The position numbers and the translations under genes are program-made. DNA of 50,394 nucleotides from an uncultured Bacteroidaceae bacterium. GTDB taxonomy: Bacteria; Bacteroidota; Bacteroidia; Bacteroidales; Bacteroidaceae. Below, piece by piece: positions 1-7,768 of this stretch; the stretch's first letter is position 1, and the number at the start of each line of letters is the position of its first letter. The stretch covers positions 1 through 50,394 of the forward strand of contig CAJOGQ010000009.1 of NCBI GenBank assembly GCA_905234125.1. Direction: 5' to 3'. Below the pieces are notes generated by a model that was not told where the DNA came from, made no database searches, and saw only the letters and a program-made list of their open reading frames with translations.

Positions 1-286
1 GTTAAGTTTTTTTAACCCTTTTTCATTTTGTTGCATGACTCTTGCATTTTTTGAAAAATGAATCCCAAAAAATCGGGAACATAATGAAGAGTTTTGAGCT
101 ATAGTTTTGGAAGTATGAAGGGGTATTTTGAAACTATGCCCTACTGTCTAAATTGGGTGTTTTTGTGCCTAAAAGCTTAAAACTGCTAAAGTTTGTGTTT
201 TTTTACATTTTTAGCACGTTTGGAGCAGATTTTTAATATATTTGAAAAAGATGAGCGACATATTTCTCATAGAGGAAGCAAAACTC

Positions 287-316
287 CTCGATTTCTCGAT
301 TTCTCGATTCTCGATT
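287..316. repeat. CTCGATT heptamer array
   Basis: Four copies of CTCGATT in tandem; the first two are followed by one extra T, giving spacing of 8, 8 and 7 bp. It belongs to the group of short 7-bp-period arrays scattered through this window. Confidence 0.8.
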
Positions 317-348
317 GACGGACGTTTTTGCGGGAAAGGCGCTACACT

Positions 349-369
349 AAATGATAAATGATAAATGAG
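349..369. repeat. AAATGAT heptamer array
   Basis: Three tandem heptamers (AAATGAT twice, then AAATGAG) lie 8 bp beyond the stop codon of the TolC-like gene. The same unit occurs again at the other end of that gene, inside its signal-peptide coding region (1602-1636). Confidence 0.85.
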
Positions 370-377
370 AAAGGGCG

Positions 378-1652
378 TCAGCTGGTCTTGCGCCGATACT
401 CTGCCACGCGCATCTGGTAGGTGGCGCAGGCTGTGACCATCTGGCTCTGGGCTTGGGTGTAGAGGGTGATGGCATCGAGCAGGTCGGTCATGGTGGTGGT
501 GCCTGCGCTGTAGAAGATGTGTTGCATGCGGAGGTTTTCTTTGGCCGATTCTACTGAAGCTTTGGCGATGTCGATTTGCTTGTAAGCCTCTTCGAGATTG
601 TTCCATGCCGACTGGATGTCGATGGCCAGTTTCTCCTGAGCCTCCATGCGGTCATTTTCAGCTTGCAGACGTTGGAGCTTGGCTTTCTTGATGGCATGAC
701 TGCCTCCCCACCAGTCGCTGATGGGCACGGAGAGGGTGGCGAAAACTATACCGTTGGTGTTGTCGTGGCTGTCGATGGTGTAATAGAAGCCATTCACCCC
801 CACGGCTAAGGAGGGCAATAACTTGCCTCGTTCCATCTTCACATTCAGACGTTGCGCCTCTTCGTTCTTCTGCGAGAGTGCCAGTTCCTCACGGTTCTGT
901 ACGGATTCGTCCTTGTCTTTCAGATAGGTGAGGGGCAAGGAGCAAGGAGCAAGGGACGGGGCTTCAATGTCGCAGTCGCCCTCCGCAATCCCTGCTGTTT
1001 GTGCCAAAAGCATTTTCACGATGCAGATGCCGTTCTCCAGTTCGAGACGGTTGGAGGCAATCTCTTGTTGTTTCAGTTCCACTCGCAGAAGGTCGTTGTG
1101 GGTGATGACACCTGCATCGACGTAGTTCTTGGTGAGGCGATGCACCTCGTCGAGCTGTACCGTCACCGAGTCGAGGGTGGCAATGTTGCTTTGCAGGGAG
1201 ACGAGCTGCCAATAGTACTTCGCCACTTGCAGTTCGACGTTTTTCTCTGTCATCTGGAGTTGCAGCTGGTTCACCTCCTGCTGTAGGGTGGCGAGTTTGT
1301 TGCCGTTGATGATTTGTCCACCTTGAAAGAGGGGCTGTATGGCCATCATGCTGCCAACGAATCCCTTCTTCACCAAGGAGATGGGCATCTCATTCTCTCC
1401 TGCAGGCATGGAACCTTGGACGAGGTCTTCAAAACCTTGAAAACCGACCGCATTGGCACTCACCTGTGGGAAGAAGTGGGTGTAAGCCTTGGCCTTATCC
1501 TCCTTGGCCGACTCCACATTGAGACGGGCATTCTTCAACGTGCGATTGTTCTCCACAGCCTTCTGTTGTAACTGTTGGAGGGTGTATGTCTGCGCTGCGC
1601 TAAATGAAAAATGAAAAATGATAAATGATAAACTTATGCAGAACTTTTTCAT
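378..1652 (-). CDS. TolC-family outer membrane efflux channel
   Basis: Outer membrane component of a tripartite efflux system, about 424 residues. It has a signal peptide (MKKFCISLSF..., cleavage near SAAQ) followed by the two alternating helical/strand repeats typical of outer membrane efflux proteins, including the family-like starts 'TLQQLQQKAVENNRTLKNARL' and, in the second half, 'AQRLNVKMERGKLLPSLAVG'. I chose the ATG at 1652 because AAGGAT lies 6 bp before it; a TTG 21 bp upstream is in frame but less likely. It is the last gene of the adaptor-pump-channel operon, 23 bp after the pump. Two heptamer arrays lie inside the coding sequence: one encodes the hydrophobic core of the signal peptide, the other an 'APSLAPCSLPL' segment in mid protein. 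Family assignment is firm; the substrate cannot be told. Confidence 0.93.
   Translation of the reverse strand: MKKFCISLSFIIFHFSFSAAQTYTLQQLQQKAVENNRTLKNARLNVESAKEDKAKAYTHFFPQVSANAVGFQGFEDLVQGSMPAGENEMPISLVKKGFVGSMMAIQPLFQGGQIINGNKLATLQQEVNQLQLQMTEKNVELQVAKYYWQLVSLQSNIATLDSVTVQLDEVHRLTKNYVDAGVITHNDLLRVELKQQEIASNRLELENGICIVKMLLAQTAGIAEGDCDIEAPSLAPCSLPLTYLKDKDESVQNREELALSQKNEEAQRLNVKMERGKLLPSLAVGVNGFYYTIDSHDNTNGIVFATLSVPISDWWGGSHAIKKAKLQRLQAENDRMEAQEKLAIDIQSAWNNLEEAYKQIDIAKASVESAKENLRMQHIFYSAGTTTMTDLLDAITLYTQAQSQMVTACATYQMRVAEYRRKTS
927..961. repeat. AGCAAGG heptamer array inside TolC-like gene
   Basis: Five 7-bp units (GGTGAGG, GGCAAGG, AGCAAGG twice, GACGGGG). On the minus strand it reads in frame as a Pro/Leu/Ala/Cys-rich segment. 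Confidence 0.75.
1602..1636. repeat. AAATGAA/AAATGAT heptamer array in signal-peptide region
   Basis: Two AAATGAA, two AAATGAT and one degenerate unit in tandem. On the minus strand this encodes the Phe/Ile/Ser-rich hydrophobic core of the TolC-like signal peptide. Confidence 0.85.
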
Positions 1653-1675
1653 TGTTTTATCCTTATACTTCAATT

Positions 1676-4600
1676 CTATTTAGTTGATACTTTCCAATAA
1701 ACCACAGGGAGCATGGTGACGACCATGATGAGGGAGCCGATGCCACCTGCGAAGATGGTGACACCCACGGGCATCCAGAAGGAGGACTGGGCTATGATCA
1801 TCGGCACAACACCCACAGCAGTCGTGGCTGTGGTGAGGAAGATGGGCACCATGCGACGCTTGCCGGCTTCGTAGGCTGCCTGACGAACGGCCTTGTTGTA
1901 TGCTTCGCGGTCAACAGTCCAGTCTCCATGCTCAGCCACATACTTCTTGATCAGGTCGATGGCATGCTCGAAGATGAGAATCTCGTTGCGCATAATCATG
2001 CCCATGAGGGTGATGAGTCCGAAGATGGAGGTCAGTCCCAAAGCACGGTTCATCAGTCCGAGGCCGATGAGTGCGCCAGGAATCATCAGGGCTAAGGCCG
2101 CCATACAAATCGTGGTGATGCCATATTTCTTGAAGTTGAACAGCAAGAAGAAGAACACGATGACCATTGCGATGGCAATGCCTCCAAAGATCTGTGGCAA
2201 GGCTTCGTCGCCATATTCAATCTCGCCGCCCACCTCACAGCGGATGCCCTGTGGCAGCGTGATGTCTTCCTGCATGATGCGTGCAATCTCTTGTTCGACG
2301 GGCGCTGTATAGATGCCCTGCACGAACTGAGCCGTCACGGTGATGCAACGCTCGCCACCACGATGCACGATGCGGCTCTCGCTCCATTGAGGAGATACGT
2401 TGGCAATCTGACGCAGGGGAACGGTGGTGTTAGTTGAGAGTGGAGAGTTGACAGTTGATAGTTGGGAGGCTGCGGCAGACACCATTGATGTGGGCGACGC
2501 AATGCCGAGGTTGGCCACTTCGGAGAAAGTCATGTCGGCATCGTCCTTCACCACAATGGGAAGTTCATAATTACCCTCCCAAATCTGTCCCACACGCAGG
2601 TCGCAGGAGGTGGCGCTGAGTGACAATTGCGCTGTGGTGCGAGTGATGCCCAATTGGGCTGAGGTGACGGGGTCGAGCTTCACATTGATGATGGGATATG
2701 GCTGGTAGTAGTCGGTATGCACCCACTCCAATTCTGGCATCTTCCGCATGCGCTCCATCAGTCGTTCAGCCACTACATGCAGGGAGTCGAGGTCATCGCC
2801 GTAGAAGCGATACTCCAGTTCGTTCACCTCTAAATAGTCCAGTCGCTTGAACTTCACGTAGGCATTGGGGAAGGCCTCGCCCAACATGGGTTGATACTTC
2901 TCCAGAAGGCGAAGCGTGGCCTTGTCTGATGTCGTGTTCACGATGAATTGTGCATAGTTCTTTCCTGCCATCTGAGGTGCGTAGGCATCCATGAATCGAG
3001 GTGAAGAACACCCCATGAAGCCTGTGATGCCCACCACATCCTCGTCTTGTGCCAGCACATGACGCACAGAGTCGGCAATCACTTCGGTCTCAGCCAATCC
3101 CTTGCCATCGGGCAGGAAAATCTCGACAGCCAACTGGTCACGGTCGGCGTAGGGGAAGAGACGTATCTTCAGCGTTGGTGCAATGAGCGTGGAAACCAAG
3201 ATGACAGCGATGCCCCCAATGATGGTCGTCCACGGATGACGGAACGTCCAGTCGAGCACTCGGTCGTAGGTCTTCTGCACCCACTTTGTGATGGCGTTGC
3301 CGCCTGTTTTCACTTTGCCAGGCTTGATGATGCGCACTTCGAGGAAAGGAATCACCGTCACAGCCAAGAAAAGCGACGCCATCAGATTGATGGTAATCGT
3401 CCAGGGGAAATCTTCTAAACAGTCGTGGAACATACCCTTCATCGTGATGAGGAAGGGGAAGAAGATGGCGCAGATGCAGATGGTGGCGAGCATCATGGGC
3501 ATGAAGTACTGCTTGGCAGAATCGATGGCTGCCTGTTTGGGCTCATAACCCTTGTCGAGATACTCCAAATAGCCGTCAATCACCACGATGGAGTTGTCCA
3601 CCACCATTCCCAACACCACAATCAGCGCCGCCAAAGTCACGATATTCAGTTCGATGCCTGAAAGATACATGATGGACACAGATACAAATGTGCTCAATGG
3701 GATGGTGATGGCCGCCACGATGGCTGAACGCAAGGGGAACAGCACCATCATGACGAGGATGATGATAGCCATTGAGATGAGCAGGTCGCGCAGGAAATCG
3801 CTCACACTCATGCTCACCACTTTGGGCTTGTCGGCAATGCGTGTGATTTTCACATCCTCAGGCAGTTCTTCGGCTCGGAATGCGTCAAGCACACGTTCCA
3901 CTTCTTTGCCATACGCCACCACATTGTTGCCTGGTGTCATCTCCATCGACAGCAACACACAAGGATGCCCATCCTGTTCTATTCGGCTCGACATTGGTTC
4001 GTATTCCCTGACCACACGCGCCACATCCCTCACACGCGCCACCTTGCCTGTGGCAGGGTCGGAGAAGATGATTTGGTTGGCTATCTCCTCCTCTGAGTTC
4101 TCCTGAGTCTCCACATGGATGGGCACCTGTTGGTCATCATCGTCGATGCCGCCACTCAGGGTCGTGATGCCCTGGGCTTGCAGACGGGAGAAGAGCATCT
4201 GCTGACCGATGCCGTATGCCTGCAGACGCTGACGGTCGATATAAAGACTGATTTGCTCCTTCTGCTCACCAAACATCTTCACGTTGGCCACAGAGGGGAT
4301 GCGACGCAGACGGTCGCTTAAATCATCGCTGTATGTTTTTAGTTCACGATAACTGCGCTGGTCGCTCTCGATGGCGATGAGCAATGCGGAGGTGTTGCCG
4401 AAGTCGTCGTTCACCACGATGCCCAGCACGCCTGATGGCAATTGCGCCTTGAACGCATTCAGCCCATGCTTGATCTTGCTCCACACCTCGTCTTTGTTGT
4501 TCACGTCATCGTTCAGTTTCACCATCACGATGCACATGCCGTTCTGCGAGGTGGTGGTGGTCTTCACACGATTCACCTCGCCAAAGGTGAAGAGGTAACG

Positions 4601-4816
4601 CTCCAGCGGACGAGCCACCTGTTGCTCCACTTCCTCGCTGGTGGCACCAGGATAGATGGCAACCACCACACCCTGACGAATCGTGGCATGAGGAAACTCA
4701 TCCTTCGGCATATCCCACATACCAAAGATGCCCAGCACAAACAGGATGCCGATGATGAGCAACGATATTGAGTAGTGTTCCAATGGCCACTTCAGCCATT
4801 CCATCTTATTCTTCAT
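1676..4816 (-). CDS. RND-family efflux pump, inner membrane component
   Basis: Proton-driven resistance-nodulation-division transporter of 1046 residues, the usual length for AcrB/HAE1 relatives. The first transmembrane segment (about 15-33) is followed by a large periplasmic domain with the family motif 'IYPGATSEEVEQQV'. The central membrane block (340-500) contains 'VLGMVVDNSIVVIDGY'; Asp407 sits where AcrB has proton-relay Asp407, while the second AcrB Asp is Asn408 here. The second half repeats the fold and ends in four or more hydrophobic helices. The gene lies between adaptor and channel genes. Its ATG follows a 7-bp-repeat array with no clear Shine-Dalgarno site. A second in-frame array inserts a Ser/Thr/Asn/Leu-rich stretch at about residues 784-795, just before 'VPLRQIANV' in a periplasmic loop. 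Substrate unknown (drug, bile salt or similar). Confidence 0.95.
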   Translation of the reverse strand: MKNKMEWLKWPLEHYSISLLIIGILFVLGIFGMWDMPKDEFPHATIRQGVVVAIYPGATSEEVEQQVARPLERYLFTFGEVNRVKTTTTSQNGMCIVMVKLNDDVNNKDEVWSKIKHGLNAFKAQLPSGVLGIVVNDDFGNTSALLIAIESDQRSYRELKTYSDDLSDRLRRIPSVANVKMFGEQKEQISLYIDRQRLQAYGIGQQMLFSRLQAQGITTLSGGIDDDDQQVPIHVETQENSEEEIANQIIFSDPATGKVARVRDVARVVREYEPMSSRIEQDGHPCVLLSMEMTPGNNVVAYGKEVERVLDAFRAEELPEDVKITRIADKPKVVSMSVSDFLRDLLISMAIIILVMMVLFPLRSAIVAAITIPLSTFVSVSIMYLSGIELNIVTLAALIVVLGMVVDNSIVVIDGYLEYLDKGYEPKQAAIDSAKQYFMPMMLATICICAIFFPFLITMKGMFHDCLEDFPWTITINLMASLFLAVTVIPFLEVRIIKPGKVKTGGNAITKWVQKTYDRVLDWTFRHPWTTIIGGIAVILVSTLIAPTLKIRLFPYADRDQLAVEIFLPDGKGLAETEVIADSVRHVLAQDEDVVGITGFMGCSSPRFMDAYAPQMAGKNYAQFIVNTTSDKATLRLLEKYQPMLGEAFPNAYVKFKRLDYLEVNELEYRFYGDDLDSLHVVAERLMERMRKMPELEWVHTDYYQPYPIINVKLDPVTSAQLGITRTTAQLSLSATSCDLRVGQIWEGNYELPIVVKDDADMTFSEVANLGIASPTSMVSAAASQLSTVNSPLSTNTTVPLRQIANVSPQWSESRIVHRGGERCITVTAQFVQGIYTAPVEQEIARIMQEDITLPQGIRCEVGGEIEYGDEALPQIFGGIAIAMVIVFFFLLFNFKKYGITTICMAALALMIPGALIGLGLMNRALGLTSIFGLITLMGMIMRNEILIFEHAIDLIKKYVAEHGDWTVDREAYNKAVRQAAYEAGKRRMVPIFLTTATTAVGVVPMIIAQSSFWMPVGVTIFAGGIGSLIMVVTMLPVVYWKVSTK
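2432..2466. repeat. AGTTGAC-type heptamer array inside RND pump gene
   Basis: Five 7-bp units (AGTTGAG, AGTGGAG, AGTTGAC, AGTTGAT, AGTTGGG). It encodes, on the minus strand, 'SQLSTVNSPLST', the same peptide flavour as the linker of the LytTR regulator at 7317-7365. Confidence 0.85.
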
Positions 4817-4862
4817 AACCCTAAACTCTAAACTCTAAACCCTAAACTATCAACTCTCAACT
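4814..4862. repeat. Heptamer array filling the adaptor-pump spacer
   Basis: Seven 7-bp units (CTAAACT and variants, then ATCAACT, CTCAACT) run from the TAG stop of the adaptor gene up to the ATG of the pump gene, so the whole 44-bp spacer is repeat DNA. Confidence 0.9.
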
Positions 4863-5886
4863 AATAAATCACTTTTGTTCCCTCACTCAGCTTCTGATAC
4901 CCTTCAGTCACAATGCGTTGACCAATGCTCAGTCCATTAGTGACAGACACGTAGTTCCCCTGCGTGCCGCCAATCTGCACAGCGCTGCGATGAGCCGTAC
5001 TGTCTTGAGTGACTGTCCACACAAACAAGCTTCCGTCGGCCTTCTTCTGAATCGACGTCACAGGAATCGACTGGCTACTGAATCCTTGTGAACCATCTGT
5101 GACGAATCTCACGCTGGCCACCATGCCAGGCAACAACTTGCGGTCAGCGTTTGCCACATTGATTTTTACATCATACGTGTGTGTGAGCGCATCTGCTTGC
5201 ACACCTTTCTCTATCGTTCCTCCCTGATAACGCCCATCGATGGCTTCCACCTTGATGCTCGTGGGGGTGTTGGTCGTGATGCCTCCAATTTCAGCCTCAG
5301 GCACAGCCACTTTCACCTTCACGGTCGAGATGTCGAGAATGCTCACCACCGCCTGAGAGGGGAGGACAGTCTCTCCTGCACCAATCTGCTTACGTCCGAT
5401 GATACCGCTCACAGGAGCCGTCAGATGACAATCAGACAGATTCTTCTTGGCCATCTCCAATTGCGACTTGGCTTGCGCCACTTGGCTCTGTGTCTCCACC
5501 CACTTTATCTCTGCCAACGCTCGCTGATCGTACAGCTGCTTCATACGTGCATAGGCATCATTCGCCTGTGCCATCTGAGCCTGCGCATTACTGAGCATGT
5601 TGCGAGCTTGTGTGTCGTCCATCTCGGCAATCAACTGTCCACGACTCACAGCCTGTCCTTCGTCCACCAACACCCGTTTCACCACGCCCATGCTTGTGAA
5701 ACTGACTGCAGTGGCCTCGCTTTCCTCCACAACTCCTACGTACGTTTGGGCATTATCCACCATGCCTGGCGACACCACCAGGGTCTTCACTCTTATGGGA
5801 GCCTTTGAGGACTCCTCTTTTTGTCCTCCGCATGATGACATCAGAGCCATCACTATGGCGGCAATCCAGATTGTTTGCTTTCTCAT
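4861..5886 (-). CDS. RND efflux periplasmic adaptor lipoprotein (membrane fusion protein)
   Basis: Adaptor that links the inner membrane RND pump to the TolC-like channel; 341 residues. The N-terminus is a lipoprotein signal with lipobox ending at Cys19 ('MALMSSCGG'). Then come a barrel-sandwich half ('GVVKRVLVDEGQAVSRGQLIAEMD'), a coiled-coil hairpin (about 95-145, 'AQAQMAQANDAYARMKQLYDQ'), the second lipoyl half ('LTAPVSGIIGRKQIGAGETV') and a beta-barrel plus membrane-proximal domain to the C-terminus. The ATG at 5886 follows a minus-strand promoter element at 5916-5923. It is the first gene of the efflux operon and divergent to an AraC-type regulator, which is the likely controller. Family call is firm. 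Confidence 0.94.
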   Translation of the reverse strand: MRKQTIWIAAIVMALMSSCGGQKEESSKAPIRVKTLVVSPGMVDNAQTYVGVVEESEATAVSFTSMGVVKRVLVDEGQAVSRGQLIAEMDDTQARNMLSNAQAQMAQANDAYARMKQLYDQRALAEIKWVETQSQVAQAKSQLEMAKKNLSDCHLTAPVSGIIGRKQIGAGETVLPSQAVVSILDISTVKVKVAVPEAEIGGITTNTPTSIKVEAIDGRYQGGTIEKGVQADALTHTYDVKINVANADRKLLPGMVASVRFVTDGSQGFSSQSIPVTSIQKKADGSLFVWTVTQDSTAHRSAVQIGGTQGNYVSVTNGLSIGQRIVTEGYQKLSEGTKVIY

Positions 5887-5915
5887 TGTTTTCTTGTCTT
5901 GTCTGAAATTTTGTG

Positions 5916-5950
5916 CAAAGTAACAATGTTTTTAGGAGAAAAAGAACAAA
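5916..5950 (-). promoter_or_regulatory. Promoter of the efflux operon
   Basis: On the minus strand TTACTTTG (5916-5923) resembles the Bacteroidetes -7 box TAnnTTTG, with one mismatch, and is followed by GCAC. A TTTG (5947-5950) lies 23 bp upstream, slightly wider than the usual 19-21 bp. Confidence 0.5.
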
Positions 5951-6050
5951 TAAAACACTTCCATATTGTTCTATTTCTCTTCATTAGGTAGAATATAAGA
6001 CAAATAGAAATACAAAAAGGAGAAATAAAACAATGCTTTTTCTTCTAAAA
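5930..6050. promoter_or_regulatory. Nested inverted repeats, candidate operator of the AraC-type regulator
   Basis: Outer arms TTTTAGGAGAAAAAG (5930-5944) and CTTTTTCTTCTAAAA (6036-6050) are inverted copies with one mismatch. Inner arms TTGTTCTATTTCTC (5966-5979) and GAGAAATAAAACAA (6020-6033) are inverted copies with one mismatch. The outer arms lie just upstream of the -7 boxes of both divergent promoters, so bound protein could act on both. That the neighbouring regulator binds here is inference. Confidence 0.5.
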
Positions 6051-6054
6051 CACC

Positions 6055-6062
6055 TACCTTTG
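6055..6062 (+). promoter_or_regulatory. -7 box of the AraC-type regulator gene
   Basis: TACCTTTG followed by CACC, an exact match to TAnnTTTG, 32 bp before the start codon. No clear TTTG at -33. Confidence 0.65.
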
Positions 6063-6093
6063 CACCACAAACAATCAAATCAGTAATGGAACA

Positions 6094-6975
6094 ATGGAAC
6101 GAATCGATTTAGCATCCATTCCTCCCAAGGTGGAGGTTGACTATCAGGATAATGCTATTGCGTTGGTCAGCGACATCAAGAAAGTGCGCGAGCTTCAATC
6201 TGACACTTTCCTGCTTGACACATACCTTGCCGTGATTGTTCTGAACGGGAGCGGCACCCTCTATGTGGGCGATGAGGAATTTCGGGTGGAAAAGGGTGAT
6301 GTGTTTGTCAGCAAACCCGCCAACATCCTTGAAAAGTCGATGCTGAGCATGGACTTGGAAATTCGTGGCATCATCGTGTCGAAAGAGATGGTGGAGATGC
6401 TAATGAAGGAGGTTCATCTGAATCTGAACTGGGCAGTTCATGTCATGACCGCCAGCCATGATGTGGTGCGTGTGGATGAGGCCGAAATGCGCCGTCTATG
6501 CATGTACTACGATCTGCTGAACGACAAACTCAATGCCCCCAACTCCAATCGCAAGAGCGTGTCGTTGAAAGCCCTTTTGGTGGCATTCGTCAATGAGTTC
6601 ATCGAGGTGATGGAAGAGAACGACCATATCATGTTACGCCCCACCAACTACTCATCTGCCGAGTACATCTTCGAACGTTTCATCCATTTGCTCGAAGACC
6701 CCCATCAGCCTTTTGTCAGTGTGAACGAATATGCATCCCTGCTTCATCTCACGCCCAAATACTTCTCTTCGGTCTGCAAGAAGCTGTCTGGCAAGACGGC
6801 AAAGGAAATCATCCAAGAGGAAACCATCAAGCAGGCCAAACTCCTCCTCCGCGACAATAGCCTCAGCATCAAGGAGGTGGCCGACCGCCTCAACTTCACC
6901 AACCAATCCCACTTCGGCACCTATTTCCATCGCCACACAGGCCTTTCACCACAACAGTTCAGAGGTGAAAAGTAG
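6094..6975 (+). CDS. AraC-family transcriptional regulator
   Basis: DNA-binding regulator of 293 residues. The N-terminal half has a cupin-like sensor pattern ('VIVLNGSGTLYVGDEEFRVEKGDVFV', about 50-75). The C-terminal 100 residues form the double helix-turn-helix of AraC/XylS proteins: 'VNEYASLLHLTPKYFSSVCK' and, in the second motif, 'IKEVADRLNFTNQSHFGTYF' followed by 'HTGLSPQQFR'. The ATG at 6094 is the one in frame; an ATG 8 bp earlier is in another frame and stops at once. It is divergent to the efflux operon and convergent with the LytTR regulator (6 bp between stops). By position it probably controls the efflux genes and itself; the ligand is unknown. Confidence 0.92.
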   Translation: MERIDLASIPPKVEVDYQDNAIALVSDIKKVRELQSDTFLLDTYLAVIVLNGSGTLYVGDEEFRVEKGDVFVSKPANILEKSMLSMDLEIRGIIVSKEMVEMLMKEVHLNLNWAVHVMTASHDVVRVDEAEMRRLCMYYDLLNDKLNAPNSNRKSVSLKALLVAFVNEFIEVMEENDHIMLRPTNYSSAEYIFERFIHLLEDPHQPFVSVNEYASLLHLTPKYFSSVCKKLSGKTAKEIIQEETIKQAKLLLRDNSLSIKEVADRLNFTNQSHFGTYFHRHTGLSPQQFRGEK

Positions 6976-6981
6976 AAGAAA

Positions 6982-7728
6982 CTATTTGCCTAAAAATCTG
7001 GTGTCCAGATAGGATTGGAAGGCATCTTTGTAGAGGTCGCCAATGGGCAGGTAGGTGTTGGCATCCATGATGACGCGGTTTTTGTTCACCTCCTGAATCT
7101 TGGTGAGATTGATGATATAGGAGCGATGGATGCGCATGAAGTGGTTGGGCAGGAACTCTGAGATTTTCTTCATAGAAAGGAGGGTGATGATGGGTTTGGA
7201 CTGGTTGTCCAACCACACCTTCAGATACTCGCTCATGGCCTCGACGTAACGGATGTCGGAGATGCTCACCTTGACTATGCGGGAATCTGTCTTGAGGAAG
7301 ATGGTGTCGTCGTGGGAGTTGACAGTTGACGGTTGAGAGTTGACAGTTGAGAGTTGAGAGTTGAGAGGTTTTTCTTCTAACCGCTCTCGAAGACGATTGG
7401 CAGCCCTTTGGAACTCCTGCAGACCAAAGGGTTTCAGCAGGTAGTCAACAGCGTTGACACGGAAGCCATCGACAGCATATTCGGAATAGGCGGTGGTGAA
7501 GACGACGAGGGGAGGGGAGACGAGCGACTTGACGAAATCCATTCCGTTGAGGTCGGGCATGTTGATGTCGCAGAAGATGGCATCGACGGTGTCGTGTTCC
7601 ATGAACTGACGGGCTTCCAAAGCGCTTTGGCATTGGGAAGCGAGTTCGAGGAACGGAACTTTATTGATGTAGGCGACGAGTTGCTTGAGCGCCAATGGCT
7701 CATCGTCGATGGCAAGACAACGGATCAT
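6982..7728 (-). CDS. LytTR-family response regulator
   Basis: Response regulator of 248 residues. The receiver domain (1-120) has the acidic pair 'IDDEP', phosphoacceptor Asp54 in 'IFCDINMPDLNG', a conserved Thr in 'VVFTTAYSEYA' and Lys in 'DYLLKPF'. A linker (about 122-138) is encoded by seven 7-bp repeats and reads Asn/Ser/Gln/Thr-rich. The C-terminal LytTR DNA-binding domain (140-248) shows 'RYVEAMSEYLKVWL' and 'FMRIHRSYIINLTKI'. It follows the histidine kinase gene by 28 bp and is its obvious partner. Targets are unknown; the carbohydrate-binding protein upstream in the same operon is one candidate. Confidence 0.95.
   Translation of the reverse strand: MIRCLAIDDEPLALKQLVAYINKVPFLELASQCQSALEARQFMEHDTVDAIFCDINMPDLNGMDFVKSLVSPPLVVFTTAYSEYAVDGFRVNAVDYLLKPFGLQEFQRAANRLRERLEEKPLNSQLSTVNSQPSTVNSHDDTIFLKTDSRIVKVSISDIRYVEAMSEYLKVWLDNQSKPIITLLSMKKISEFLPNHFMRIHRSYIINLTKIQEVNKNRVIMDANTYLPIGDLYKDAFQSYLDTRFLGK
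7317..7365. repeat. AGTTGAC/AGTTGAG heptamer array inside response regulator gene
   Basis: Seven tandem 7-bp units (AGTTGAC three times, GGTTGAG once, AGTTGAG three times). It lies in frame in the linker between receiver and LytTR domains and is the longest coding array in the window. Confidence 0.92.
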
Positions 7729-7732
7729 GGAT

Positions 7733-7768
7733 ATTTACTATTTTACTATTTACAATCTACAATTTAAG
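7733..7768. repeat. ATTTACT-type heptamer array in kinase-regulator spacer
   Basis: Units ATTTACT, ATTTTACT, ATTTACA, ATCTACA and ATTTAAG fill the gap between the kinase stop codon (TAG, inside the array) and the response regulator start. Confidence 0.7.

Larger units (their letters stand above)
1..377. other. AT-rich region without a gene
   Basis: No credible coding region is seen. The segment is AT-rich and lies downstream of the leftward TolC-like gene. It holds two short tandem repeats, listed separately, and no convincing terminator with a T tract. Confidence 0.6.

Noticed and set aside
1653..1673. Upstream TTG start for the TolC-like protein
   Set aside because: It would put charged residues before a good signal peptide and lacks a ribosome site, while AAGGAT precedes the ATG at 1652.
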